Positions 21,444 to 30,016 of a DNA stretch of 64,000 bases are shown here, in pieces. The stretch spans positions 248,001 to 312,000 of the forward strand of contig NZ_ML636804.1 in assembly GCF_006476605.1 (NCBI RefSeq), written 5' to 3'. Under the pieces are notes generated by a model. It was not told where the DNA came from, did not search any database, and was given only the letters and a program-made list of their open reading frames with translations. Origin of the DNA: Brucella gallinifaecis (GTDB lineage: Bacteria; Pseudomonadota; Alphaproteobacteria; Rhizobiales; Rhizobiaceae). The position numbers and the translations under genes were made by a program. Positions within the stretch are counted from its first letter, which is position 1; the number at the start of each line of letters is the position of its first letter.

Positions 21444-22175
21444 ATGAGCGCTGACACACCACATATTCATGTTTCGCAGGGCGTGGCCATTTCGGCTTCC
21501 GCTGGCGCTGGCATGCATTTTGGAGCGTCTGAAAAGGCGGCGTCTATGTTTAGGGCCGCGCAGCGCCATTCTGTGCGGGTGCGTGTGCTCAAAACCGCCT
21601 TGCCTGTTGCAGCTATCATGGTTGGAGCTGTGTTTTCATGGTATACATTTCTTGCCACTCCATCTGCGCCGGTTAAAGTCGAGGTGAATAATGGCGGCGA
21701 GAGCGGGAAGCTTGTTATGAGCAATCCGCAGCTCAACGGCTATACCAAGGATAATCGCCCCTATTCAATGATTGCGGCAAAAGCCGTGCAGGACGCCAAA
21801 AACAGCGGTTCGATTGCGCTGGAAGGCATTTCGGCGCAATTGCCAGTCGGTGACAAGGGAAGCGCAAAAATTGAAGCAACCTCCGGCGTTTACGATAATG
21901 CGAATGGCCGTTTGCAACTTGATAAGGATTTTACTGTTACCACCGACGAAGGCCTGCATGCCGTGATGAGCAATGCGGATGTTAATCTGAAAAGCGGACA
22001 GGTAACAACAGATAAGCCTGTTGATATTCGCAATGGCAGCACACAGATCAGTGCCCAGAGCATGCAGATCAAAGAAAGTGGCAAGGTTGTCATCTTTGAG
22101 GATAAGGTGCATGTCGTTATTGACGGTGATACAGTTTCAGGTGAAAAAAAGCCTGAAAATGATCGTGCTGGATAA
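21444..22175 (+). CDS. lptC: LPS export ABC transporter periplasmic protein LptC
   Basis: 243 residues. One membrane anchor (about residues 48-70, VLKTALPVAAIMVGAVFSWY) is followed by a periplasmic beta-jellyroll with repeated short strands (NPQLNGYTKDNRPYSM, then KIEATSGVYDNANGRLQL, then GLHAVMSNADVNL). LptC links the LptB2FG extractor to LptA in LPS transport. The anchor is preceded by a longer cytoplasmic tail than in enterobacteria, as is common in Rhizobiales. lptA and lptB follow. Confidence 0.9.
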   Translation: MSADTPHIHVSQGVAISASAGAGMHFGASEKAASMFRAAQRHSVRVRVLKTALPVAAIMVGAVFSWYTFLATPSAPVKVEVNNGGESGKLVMSNPQLNGYTKDNRPYSMIAAKAVQDAKNSGSIALEGISAQLPVGDKGSAKIEATSGVYDNANGRLQLDKDFTVTTDEGLHAVMSNADVNLKSGQVTTDKPVDIRNGSTQISAQSMQIKESGKVVIFEDKVHVVIDGDTVSGEKKPENDRAG

Positions 22176-22187
22176 GTGCTGAAAAGC

Positions 22188-22212
22188 AGCGCAGCTTTTT
22201 GTTGCGCTTTTT
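22188..22212 (+). terminator. possible Rho-independent terminator after lptC
   Basis: Stem AGCGCA/TGCGCT with a U-rich loop, followed by TTTTT, 13 nt past the lptC stop. Modest stem; could be partial attenuation between lptC and lptA. Confidence 0.45.
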
Positions 22213-22443
22213 GGCTGATGGCTATTTGTTTTATACGCAGTCAGATATTCCTGTCTGGCTGCATTATGTTTAGGGTCCAGACCCTTGGATCAAGGTCAGT
22301 TTCCGACCTGATCTGTGACTGACCTTTGCCTGAACTTTGGTTATGAGAGGTTGATCGACTTTTCAGAACCGTTTATGCGTCAGGTGATTATAGATTGCGC
22401 TGGACCTGACCCCGAGGTGGGGTCTTTGGGGGAAGTACAAGCG

Positions 22444-23100
22444 ATGGAACGCGAGACGGGCACGATGAACAAAAGCATGAAGACTCGCATTTTGCGGATG
22501 GGATTTGCAGCTTTGGCGCTTGGTCTCGTTGTTGCACCGGTTTCTGCGATGGCTCAGGATAGCCAGCAGGTTCCATTTGGCAGCCTCAAGCTTTCCGATG
22601 GCAAAAATCCAATCAAGATTGATGCAGACAAGCTTGAAATGCTCGACAAGGAAGGCAAGGCCATTTTCACCGGCAATGTTTCCGTCGTGCAGGGCGATGC
22701 GCTGTTGAAAACGGGCAAGATGATTGTCTTTTATAACAAGGATGCCCAAGGCGAGGATGGTAAACCCGCTGGCGGCACTGCGGGCTTGAGTGGCGCAGGC
22801 ATTGATCGCCTTGAAATCAGCGGCAAGGTTTATCTGAAATCCGGCACCCAGGTTGCGACCGGCGATACGGGCACTTATGACGGCAAAAGCCAGGTCATGG
22901 TGTTGCATGGCCAGAAAGTCGTCATGACCGATGGTGATAATGTGGCCACCGGCTGCAAGCTGACCGCCAATATGGGGACGGGCAAGGCTTTTCTTGAAAG
23001 CTGCAAGGGCCAGAGCAATGGCCAGAGCAAGGGTCGTGTATCAATCATCATGTCGCCCAAGGACCAACAGCAGGGCGGTGCCGCGCCCAAGTCGAAATAA
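22444..23100 (+). CDS. lptA: LPS transport periplasmic protein LptA
   Basis: 218 residues from the chosen ATG. A Sec signal peptide (MKTRILRMGFAALALGLV, then VSAMAQD) precedes an OstA-like jellyroll with IKIDADKLEMLDKEGKAIFTG and VVQGDALLKTGKMIVFY, the repeat strands that form the periplasmic LPS bridge. Start choice: ATG 22444 has GGGGGAAG about 10 nt upstream; ATG 22465 and 22477 are alternatives that still keep the signal peptide. The frame is open further upstream to 22315, but that stretch has no signal peptide and contains hairpins. lptB starts 11 nt after the stop. Confidence 0.92.
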   Translation: MERETGTMNKSMKTRILRMGFAALALGLVVAPVSAMAQDSQQVPFGSLKLSDGKNPIKIDADKLEMLDKEGKAIFTGNVSVVQGDALLKTGKMIVFYNKDAQGEDGKPAGGTAGLSGAGIDRLEISGKVYLKSGTQVATGDTGTYDGKSQVMVLHGQKVVMTDGDNVATGCKLTANMGTGKAFLESCKGQSNGQSKGRVSIIMSPKDQQQGGAAPKSK

Positions 23101-23111
23101 TCGGAGCGCGG

Positions 23112-23948
23112 GTGGGATTGTTCTGGAACAGGAAAACCGACGAGCCGCAGGCCGTCTCTGAAAGTGCTGCTTCATCAGCCGTCGATGGTATGATGCCGTC
23201 GCAACCGGGCAAGGAAACACGCCTTAAGGGAACTCTGGTGGCACGTGGGCTTTGCAAGAGCTATCGTGGACGGCAGGTCGTCAATGGCGTTTCATTTGGT
23301 GTGCGTGCTGGCGAAGCTGTCGGTATTCTCGGGCCAAATGGTGCCGGCAAAACAACCTGTTTCTATATGGTGACTGGACTTGTTCCGGCTGATGCCGGTT
23401 CGATTGAAATTGATGGTTTTGATGTAACCTCCATGCCGATGTATCGTCGCTCACGGCTTGGTATTGGTTATCTGCCGCAGGAAGCTTCGATTTTTCGTGG
23501 CCTGTCGGTTGAAAATAACATCAAGGCCGTGCTGGAAGTGGTCGAAAAGGACCGCAAGAAGCGTGCAATGGAACTTGATGCGCTTCTTGAAGAATTTCAT
23601 ATTTCGCATCTGCGCAAGGCGGCTGCAATTTCGCTTTCAGGTGGTGAGCGTCGCCGTCTCGAAATTGCCCGTGCGCTGGCCTCACGCCCCAATTTCATGC
23701 TGCTTGATGAACCTTTTGCAGGCGTTGATCCAATTGCGGTTTCTGATATTCAGCAACTTGTCCGTCATTTGACCAGCCGCGGTATCGGGGTTTTGATCAC
23801 GGATCATAATGTGCGCGAGACGCTTGGCCTGATTGATCGCGCCTATATTATTCACGCAGGTCAGGTGTTGACCCATGGCCGCCCGGCTGAAATTGTTGCC
23901 AATCCTGACGTGCGCAGGCTTTATCTTGGTGATCAGTTTACGCTCTGA
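23112..23948 (+). CDS. lptB: LPS export ABC transporter ATP-binding protein LptB
   Basis: 278 residues from a GTG start. The ABC ATPase is complete: Walker A GPNGAGKT, Q-loop LPQEASIF, signature LSGGERRRLE, Walker B FMLLDEPFAGVDP and switch His in LITDHNVRE. The C-terminal GDQFTL is typical of LptB. It powers extraction of LPS from the inner membrane with LptFG, which are encoded elsewhere. About 40 residues precede the conserved domain; an internal ATG pair at 23190/23193 is a possible later start. Confidence 0.95.
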   Translation: MGLFWNRKTDEPQAVSESAASSAVDGMMPSQPGKETRLKGTLVARGLCKSYRGRQVVNGVSFGVRAGEAVGILGPNGAGKTTCFYMVTGLVPADAGSIEIDGFDVTSMPMYRRSRLGIGYLPQEASIFRGLSVENNIKAVLEVVEKDRKKRAMELDALLEEFHISHLRKAAAISLSGGERRRLEIARALASRPNFMLLDEPFAGVDPIAVSDIQQLVRHLTSRGIGVLITDHNVRETLGLIDRAYIIHAGQVLTHGRPAEIVANPDVRRLYLGDQFTL

Positions 23949-24016
23949 TCATCTCAGCTTTCTAGGTCCTGACCCTGAAGAGCCGGCAACCGCTTTTCTT
24001 TTTTTCTGAATATTTC

Positions 24017-24048
24017 GCGACGGCTGTTTCAAGAGCCGCGTCTTTTTT
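24017..24048 (+). terminator. terminator after lptB
   Basis: GACGGCT and AGCCGCGTC arms (one bulge) around an 8-nt loop, followed by TTTTTT. It separates the lpt genes from rpoN. Confidence 0.6.
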
Positions 24049-24206
24049 GCGACTCTTTTCCTCTTTTATGAGAAAAATGCACATTCAGAATTGACAAGCA
24101 AGGTTCATACCAGTTTTGATATCCTGCTCGCCCTAATTGAAAATAATTTAGAATCATGCGGCGTGCCAGCTCAATTGCTGTCGGGGAAATGGGGGATACA
24201 TACCGA

Positions 24207-25730
24207 ATGGCTCTGTCGCCAAAGCTTGATTTTCGTCAATCGCAATCGCTGGTGATGACGCCGCAATTGATGCAGTCCATCAAGCTGTTGCAGATGACGC
24301 ATATCGAGCTGGAGCAATTTATCGACATTGAGATCGAGAAAAATCCGCTTCTGGACAGGGTCGAAGCCGCAAATGATGACTTTGCTGAGATTGAAACGGC
24401 TGGTGATAGCAGTGAAGTGGTAGAATCCTCGTCGGATGAGGACTGGTTCAAGACAGATACCGTTACTGACGCACAAAATCTTTCATCGACTTTTGACAGT
24501 TCATTGGAAAATATTTTTCCCGATGATCCCGGCAGATCAGACAATGCCGGTACGATGCTCGACCCTCAGTGGAAAACGACAGGGGGAGAGAGTTCCGGTG
24601 TCGGGGGCAGCTATGATATTGATCAGCTCACCGCAAGTCGTCCGTCTTTGAGCGCGCATATTGCCGAGCAGATTGCCTTGTCATTCAGCGACACAGCAGA
24701 TCGTTTTATCGCCACTGCGCTTGCCGATGCACTGGATGAAAGCGGCTATCTGCGTGCTGATACATCATTGCTTGCACAAAACATGGGCGTTGAGACCGCC
24801 CATGTCGAGCGTGTGTTGCAAGAGGTTCAGACCTTTGATCCGGCGGGTATTTTTGCCCGTGATCTTCGCGAATGTCTGGCGATCCAGCTTCGTCTGAAAG
24901 ATCGCTATGATCCGGCCATGGCTGCATTGATCGACAATCTTGAATTATTGGCACGAAGGGATTTTGTAACACTTAAAAAACTGTGCGGCGTCGATCAATC
25001 CGATCTTCTTGATATGCTTGGTGAAATAAGGGCGCTTGACCCCAAGCCCGCTACGCAGTTCGAAGTAATGGTTGCTGATGTGATCACGCCTGATGTGCTG
25101 GTATCTTCTGCAAGCGATGGCGGCTGGGCGATTGAGCTTAATCCCGAGGCGATGCCACGATTGATCGTGAATAACGAATATTATGCGCAAGTCAGCCCTT
25201 CGGTGAAGGCGGAGGAAAAAGCTTTTCTGTCTGACTGCATGCAATCGGCCAGCTGGCTGGTGCGCAGTCTTGATCAGCGGGCACGAACGATTCTCAAAGT
25301 TGCACAGGAGATCGTGCGGCAGCAGGATGGTTTTTTGCGCGATGGCGTCACTTGTCTCAAACCGCTGAATTTACGCATGGTTGCAGATGCGGTCGGAATG
25401 CATGAATCAACCATCAGCCGCGTGACAGCCAACAAGTTCATGGCAACATCGCGTGGGGTGTTTGAACTGCGTTATTTCTTCAATGCCTCTATCGCCTCGT
25501 CTGAGGGCGGCGATGCGCATTCATCGGAAAGTGTGCGACATCGTATTCGTCAGATGATCGACGCGGAAAAATCTGATGATGTCCTGTCAGATGATGCAAT
25601 TGTCGACGCGCTGAAAAAAGACGGTGTCGATATTGCACGCAGGACCGTCGCGAAATACAGGGAATCAATGAATATTGCTTCATCAGTCCAGCGCCGGCGT
25701 GAGAAAAAAGCCAGGCTGGCTGCTCGCTGA
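24207..25730 (+). CDS. rpoN: RNA polymerase sigma-54 factor
   Basis: 507 residues from MALSPKLDFRQSQSLVMTPQ. Region I is Gln/Leu-rich (LMQSIKLLQMTHIELEQFI). An acidic region II and the core-binding region III follow. The HTH is ADAVGMHESTISRVTANKF, and the invariant RpoN box ARRTVAKYRE lies near the C-terminus and reads the -24 element. The frame is open to ATG 24156 (17 more residues); the later start matches how the family begins, but no ideal ribosome site decides it. The order lptB-rpoN-hpf-ptsN is conserved across Proteobacteria. Confidence 0.97.
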   Translation: MALSPKLDFRQSQSLVMTPQLMQSIKLLQMTHIELEQFIDIEIEKNPLLDRVEAANDDFAEIETAGDSSEVVESSSDEDWFKTDTVTDAQNLSSTFDSSLENIFPDDPGRSDNAGTMLDPQWKTTGGESSGVGGSYDIDQLTASRPSLSAHIAEQIALSFSDTADRFIATALADALDESGYLRADTSLLAQNMGVETAHVERVLQEVQTFDPAGIFARDLRECLAIQLRLKDRYDPAMAALIDNLELLARRDFVTLKKLCGVDQSDLLDMLGEIRALDPKPATQFEVMVADVITPDVLVSSASDGGWAIELNPEAMPRLIVNNEYYAQVSPSVKAEEKAFLSDCMQSASWLVRSLDQRARTILKVAQEIVRQQDGFLRDGVTCLKPLNLRMVADAVGMHESTISRVTANKFMATSRGVFELRYFFNASIASSEGGDAHSSESVRHRIRQMIDAEKSDDVLSDDAIVDALKKDGVDIARRTVAKYRESMNIASSVQRRREKKARLAAR

Positions 25731-25974
25731 TTATGAAAATGGCTGTCAAAAGCTGTGATTGACATTTTACGTTTTGGTCAATAGAAGCCCGACCTTCGTT
25801 GCGATGTGCAACAGGCAGTGCTTTGACGGGGTATTTCGACACTTTTCCCGATAGCATGAGATGTGGATGAAATAAGCGCAGGATGAAAGCAAATTTGATG
25901 TTGGTTCACTTTGCGCTTCGCTCACCATATGGTTAAACTGCGTCCTGTTGTGTAACGCAAATGAGGTGTACCAA

Positions 25975-26568
25975 ATGACTCTGCGTGTATCTGGAAAGCA
26001 TATGGACGTCGGTGAAGCTTTTACGACCCGGATCATTGATCGGGTTAATGAGGCAGTCGGCAAATATTTTGATCATGGCTTTTCCGGGCAGGTAACGGTC
26101 ACCAAGTCCGGATCGCGCTATAGTGCGGATTGCACCTTGCATCTCGATAGTGGTGCCACTCTTCAGAGCACCGGAGAAGCGCAGGACCCGCAATTGGCAT
26201 TCGATGCGGCGGCTGACAAGATTGAAACCCGGTTGCGCCGTTACAAGCGCCGCCTGAAATCGCGTCCGGCCACTGCACCAAATGCGATCTATGATGATGT
26301 GGCATATCGTGTTATGGCACCGCTTCCGGAAGAAGAGGAGGACCTTCCGGTTGATTACGCGCCGACTATCGTTGCGGAATCATCTGTTGCTCTTCGCACC
26401 CTTTCGGTGGCGTCGGCAGTTGTGGAACTTGACCTGATAGAAAATCCGGTTCTGGTATTCCGCAATGCAGGCAATGATGAAGTTAATATCGTCTACCGTC
26501 GTGCGGACGGAAATATTGGCTGGGTCGATCCATCGACAGTGACCCGCCAGTCTGCGCCACGGGCCTGA
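25975..26568 (+). CDS. hpf: ribosome hibernation promoting factor, long form
   Basis: 197 residues. The N-terminal S30AE domain (MTLRVSGKHMDVGEAFTTRI to about residue 100, with the basic helix RLRRYKRRLKSR) binds the decoding region of the 30S subunit. A linker and a C-terminal dimerisation domain (PVLVFRNAGNDEVNIVYRRADG, residues about 140-190) allow 100S ribosome formation. ATG 25975 has GAGGTG 6-7 nt upstream; nine upstream in-frame codons are disregarded. It lies between rpoN and ptsN, as in most Proteobacteria. Confidence 0.95.
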   Translation: MTLRVSGKHMDVGEAFTTRIIDRVNEAVGKYFDHGFSGQVTVTKSGSRYSADCTLHLDSGATLQSTGEAQDPQLAFDAAADKIETRLRRYKRRLKSRPATAPNAIYDDVAYRVMAPLPEEEEDLPVDYAPTIVAESSVALRTLSVASAVVELDLIENPVLVFRNAGNDEVNIVYRRADGNIGWVDPSTVTRQSAPRA

Positions 26569-26657
26569 CGGCAAACCTGAAGCGCACGCAGTGGATGCTG
26601 TCGTGCGCTTCCCTAAACCGGGTCTTGAGTGGCCTGATTGAAGAAGGAACGGAGAGA

Positions 26658-27122
26658 ATGGATCTTAGTGATCTTATTCAGCCAGGGGCGATTATCCCTG
26701 CGTTGAAAGCCAGCTCCAAAAAACAGCTTTTGCAGATTTTGTCTGAAAAGGCTGCGGAACTGACCGGTCTCCCTGAGCGTGAAGTTTTTGAAACGATTCT
26801 TCAGCGCGAACGCCTTGGCTCAACCGGTGTCGGTAATGGCGTTGCCATTCCACATGGTAAGCTTACGAGTATTGATAAGATTGCCGGAATTTTTGCGCGC
26901 CTGGAAACGCCAGTGGATTTTGAAGCACTGGATGATCAGCCTGTTGATCTTGTTTTCCTGCTTCTGGCACCGGAAAATGCAGGCGCTGACCACCTGAAAG
27001 CATTGTCGCGGATTGCACGTATGCTGCGCGATGCGGATACGCTCGCCAAGCTGCGTGGTACCCATGATGCGCAGGCTCTTTATTCATTTTTGAAAGAACA
27101 GCCGGCGACTAACGCTGCCTGA
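26658..27122 (+). CDS. ptsN: nitrogen-PTS phosphocarrier EIIA-Ntr
   Basis: 154 residues. PTS EIIA type-2 fold with the phosphorylatable H66 in NGVAIPHGK and the flanking ILQRERLGSTGVG. EIIA-Ntr receives phosphate from NPr and regulates potassium transport and nitrogen/carbon balance. ATG 26658 has GGAGAGA immediately upstream and is preferred over an upstream in-frame start at 26595. It follows hpf by 89 nt and ends at a strong terminator. Confidence 0.95.
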   Translation: MDLSDLIQPGAIIPALKASSKKQLLQILSEKAAELTGLPEREVFETILQRERLGSTGVGNGVAIPHGKLTSIDKIAGIFARLETPVDFEALDDQPVDLVFLLLAPENAGADHLKALSRIARMLRDADTLAKLRGTHDAQALYSFLKEQPATNAA

Positions 27123-27139
27123 AGCAAAGTTGAAATGAG

Positions 27140-27178
27140 AAAGGCCGCCGTTTCGGGGAGAACGGCGGCCTTTCTTTT
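27140..27178 (+). terminator. strong Rho-independent terminator after ptsN
   Basis: Perfect 13-bp stem AAAGGCCGCCGTT/AACGGCGGCCTTT with an 8-nt loop, then CTTTT. The A-run on the left side means it could also end DUF1150 transcription on the minus strand. Confidence 0.92.
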
Positions 27179-27202
27179 ACCTGTTCAAGCAGGGAAGCAC
27201 TG

Positions 27203-27448
27203 TCACTGTAGCGTCACTGTGCGCAACTCATGTTCATGTGCGCCCTGCAAGGCCGTGGCCCGCACATCGGAGAGCACAATCGGTTCGCCATTTGCGCCAA
27301 ACAGGGCCCATAGCTCAAGGCCGGGTGCAATGGGGGGAAGAGCAGGGAAGGTGCGGGAAAGGTCATCAGACCTGATCTTGCGCACATAAGCCAGTTCACC
27401 TTCACCCAGATGCGCGAATTCATGATCAGTGAGAATATGTCTGTTCAT
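27203..27448 (-). CDS. DUF1150 family protein
   Basis: 81 residues. Recognisable DUF1150 features are LGEGELAYVRKIRSDD, LWALFGANGEPIVLSD and the helix RATALQGAHEHELRTVTLQ. The family is short, soluble and of unknown function. In Rhizobiales it commonly sits directly downstream of a small heat-shock gene, which is also true here, but with 266 nt and two inverted-repeat elements in between. Confidence 0.88.
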   Translation of the reverse strand: MNRHILTDHEFAHLGEGELAYVRKIRSDDLSRTFPALPPIAPGLELWALFGANGEPIVLSDVRATALQGAHEHELRTVTLQ

Positions 27449-27464
27449 AATTGTAGCCTCCGTT

Positions 27465-27542
27465 CTAGTGTGGTGGATTTGAAGTTTCTATCAGTAACAT
27501 GGCATCCACGTTTAGGAACTTCAAATCCGTAAACCACACTAG
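27465..27542. repeat. MITE-like inverted-repeat element 1
   Basis: 78 nt. Ends CTAGTGTGGTGGATTTGAAG and its near-complement ending in CCACACTAG, around an unrelated centre. Ends share CTAGTGTGG with the next element. No coding capacity. Confidence 0.75.
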
Positions 27543-27555
27543 ATTCAATAATTTG

Positions 27556-27630
27556 CTAGTGTGGCTTTGAATCTGAAATTCGATCAAAGCCCTGCTCCAA
27601 AGTGATGCGAATTTCAGATTCGCCACACTG
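27556..27630. repeat. MITE-like inverted-repeat element 2
   Basis: 75 nt. Left arm CTAGTGTGGCTTTGAATC then TGAAATTCG; right arm CGAATTTCAGATTCG then CCACACTG. Long imperfect palindrome with the same terminal GTGTGG/CCACAC as element 1, 13 nt away. Confidence 0.75.
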
Positions 27631-27714
27631 GTGGCATATCATTTGCGATCATGGCGCTTAAGAGCTTAATAAATTCCTATAGCAATTCTTATCTGAACCC
27701 AGGCTGAACCGGGA

Positions 27715-28137
27715 TCAGTCCTTGACCGCTATATTGATACGTTTGATCAGCCGTTCCGGTTCAGGCCGATCAAGATCGATTGCCAGAAGGCCGTTTTTCA
27801 GATCGCAGGCAATTACCCGCATGCCATCAGCCAGAACAAAAACACGCTGAAACTGACGCGCAGCAATGCCGCGATGCAGAAATTCACGTTCAGTATCATC
27901 GGTCTGGCGTCCACGGATAACAAGCTGATTGTTTTCCGTCATGACTTCGAGGTCGTCGCTGGCAAAACCCGCAACAGCAAGCGTGATGCGCAGGCGTTCA
28001 GAGCCTGTTTCGCCGTGTAAACGCTCGATATTATAGGGCGGGTAGCCCTCACCAGATTTGGCAATCCGTTCCAGTGTCTTTTCCATTGTATCGAATCCGA
28101 GCAATAGCGGGCTCGAAAACGGTGTCATTCGTGTCAT
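27715..28137 (-). CDS. small heat-shock protein (Hsp20/IbpA family)
   Basis: 140 residues. N-terminal arm, then the alpha-crystallin domain (about 35-125) with YPPYNIER, LAVAGFASDDLEV, the beta-6 loop REFLHRGIAARQFQRVF and LKNGLLAIDLDRPEPE. The C-terminal IxI/V anchor is present as INIAV. It is an ATP-independent holdase in the cytoplasm. A textbook sigma-32 promoter lies 68-96 nt upstream. DUF1150 is downstream on the same strand. Confidence 0.94.
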   Translation of the reverse strand: MTRMTPFSSPLLLGFDTMEKTLERIAKSGEGYPPYNIERLHGETGSERLRITLAVAGFASDDLEVMTENNQLVIRGRQTDDTEREFLHRGIAARQFQRVFVLADGMRVIACDLKNGLLAIDLDRPEPERLIKRINIAVKD

Positions 28138-28204
28138 TGCATCAGTCCTTATCGAAGCGACCGGTTATGGAAAGAACCCTTGCGGCGTATCTTTCACTCA
28201 ACTG

Positions 28205-28233
28205 ATATGGCTTGTGAAAAGCCCAACTTCAAG
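28205..28233 (-). promoter_or_regulatory. sigma-32 (RpoH) type promoter of hsp20
   Basis: Minus strand: -35 CTTGAA (28233-28228), 17-nt spacer, -10 CCATAT (28210-28205). This equals the E. coli heat-shock consensus CTTGAA-N13/17-CCATnT and fits the gene's function; predicted transcript start near 28198. Confidence 0.8.
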
Positions 28234-28370
28234 AGCCGAAACCCGATTCCTGTCACGACATCATAAATCAGACGGGAGGCAGGCAAAAGCCGTCAACCTA
28301 TGTGGAAATGCTCTCGCTGCGTCAAGCTGTGGCCTGTTTTTGGGAGATTGAGCCAGCTATAGATGGCAAA

Positions 28371-29120
28371 ATGGAAAGCGCAAAAATAAAATCACCCGTA
28401 CATATTGCATCAACCGCCCGTCGTCCGCGCTGCGTGGCTGGTACGCTTTACACAGCGGATGAGATTCACGAAATTTTCCGGCGTTTTTCTATTTTGCGTC
28501 CTGAACCCAAAGGTGAGCTGGAGCATGTGAATGCTTTCACATTGCTGGTGGCGGTGGTTTTGTCGGCACAGGCAACCGATGCGGGCGTCAACAAGGCGAC
28601 ACGTGCATTGTTTGCCATTGCCGATACGCCGCAAAAAATGCTCGCCCTCGGTGAGGAGAAGCTCGGTCATTATATCCGCACCATCGGCCTTTGGCGCAAT
28701 AAGGCCAAGAATGTCATTCTTCTGTCAGAAGCACTGATCAGGGATCATGGCGGCGAAGTTCCTGATGATCTTGATGCGCTGGTAAAATTGCCGGGCGTTG
28801 GCCGCAAGACTGCCAATGTGGTGCTGAGCATGGCTTTTGGTCATTCGACCATGGCGGTCGATACCCATGTTTTACGCATCGGCAACCGTATGGGGCTTGC
28901 GCCGGGCAAGACACCGGAAGCGGTTGAAGCCATTCTCATGCGGGTGATTCCGAAGGAATATCTGTTTCACGCTCATCACTGGCTCATTTTGCATGGGCGC
29001 TATACCTGCAAAGCGCGCAAGCCTGAATGCGAAAAATGCGTGGTGGCCGATATTTGCAAATTTCCGGGCAAAACCTGCGATGTTCCGGCAGCGCTCATTC
29101 CATTACCGCCGCAATTTTAG
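28371..29120 (+). CDS. nth: endonuclease III (DNA glycosylase/AP lyase)
   Basis: 249 residues from ATG 28371. Helix-hairpin-helix LPGVGRKTANVV with catalytic K146, the catalytic D164 in AVDTHV, and a C-terminal 4Fe-4S cluster site C213-x6-C220-x2-C223-x5-C229. It excises oxidised pyrimidines in base-excision repair. The frame is open to 28302, but the extra 23 residues are not family-like. The 3' end overlaps the convergent CysZ-like gene by 18 nt. Confidence 0.96.
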   Translation: MESAKIKSPVHIASTARRPRCVAGTLYTADEIHEIFRRFSILRPEPKGELEHVNAFTLLVAVVLSAQATDAGVNKATRALFAIADTPQKMLALGEEKLGHYIRTIGLWRNKAKNVILLSEALIRDHGGEVPDDLDALVKLPGVGRKTANVVLSMAFGHSTMAVDTHVLRIGNRMGLAPGKTPEAVEAILMRVIPKEYLFHAHHWLILHGRYTCKARKPECEKCVVADICKFPGKTCDVPAALIPLPPQF

Positions 29121-29819
29121 AACTTCACGCTGCGAAATCGCTTTATGCAGGTGGATCATCAGCGCGGCTGCAAACAGTGGTGTCAGCAGATTGACGATCG
29201 GGATTGCCAGAAACCCTGCAATCAGCAGTCCTGCAAGAAATATTGTGACACCATATTGTGAGCGCAGCGCTTTGGCATCCGCTTCCGGGCGATAGCGCAT
29301 TGCGGCAAATTCAAAAAATTCCCGGCCAAGCAGATAGGCATTGATCACGAAAAAGGCGATCAGATTGATCCCGGGTATGAACAGCAGAAACAGGGCTACG
29401 ATATTGCCGAGAATGACCACGCCTAAAAATTTGAGCGATACCACAATGGAGCGCCCAAGCGGAAGAGGCGTCCCTTGCGGCTCGCCGGGATAATCTTCGC
29501 GTTCGACCACATCGGCAACGTCATCAAGGAAAATACCGGCTACAAGCGCTGTGACAGGCGCAATCATCAGTGCCAGAACCAAAGCCAGCCCAAGTCCTGC
29601 AACAATGGCAGCGATGATACCCAGCCATCCAGCCCATTCGGGCATGCCGGGCAGGATCTGCTCCATCCATGGCCATGCAAAAGTAAAAAATACTTGTCGG
29701 ATCGCCACCCAGAACCCGATCAGCAGCAAGAGCGTCAGACCAAGCGTTTTCCATAGAACCGAGCGAAATTCCGGTGTCGGAAGGCGCTTTAGAGCTTTTA
29801 ATGCTGCTTCAAGGATCAT
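29103..29819 (-). CDS. EI24-domain membrane protein, CysZ-like
   Basis: 238 residues with about four to five hydrophobic segments (VLWKTLGLTLLLLIGFW; a long Ala/Leu/Ile stretch around 65-95; LGVVILGNIVALFLL and the following segment; IFLAGLLIAGFLAIPIV). The EI24/CysZ family includes the E. coli sulfate transporter CysZ, but Rhizobiales members are only loosely related and this gene is not in either sulfur operon, so sulfate transport is uncertain. It converges with nth. Confidence 0.75.
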   Translation of the reverse strand: MILEAALKALKRLPTPEFRSVLWKTLGLTLLLLIGFWVAIRQVFFTFAWPWMEQILPGMPEWAGWLGIIAAIVAGLGLALVLALMIAPVTALVAGIFLDDVADVVEREDYPGEPQGTPLPLGRSIVVSLKFLGVVILGNIVALFLLFIPGINLIAFFVINAYLLGREFFEFAAMRYRPEADAKALRSQYGVTIFLAGLLIAGFLAIPIVNLLTPLFAAALMIHLHKAISQREVLKLRR

Positions 29820-30016
29820 TTAATCCACCTTTCGCAATCTCACAGCACCAAAATAGGGATACAATCCCGGCTTCGCAATATCCCCCCTATAGGTTTAACA
29901 GGGTGGTCAAAGCTCTTGCAAAGCGTTAAACCCGCCCCACATTGCTGTCGTCAGTTCCTGTTTGAAAAACTCAGGCAATGTATGGCAACAGATCAAAGGG
30001 GAGCCCATACCGGACC

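Noticed and set aside
27465-27630. Possible two-unit CRISPR-like array
   Set aside because: Units are inverted repeats of unequal interior sequence, not direct repeats with spacers, and no cas genes exist in the window.
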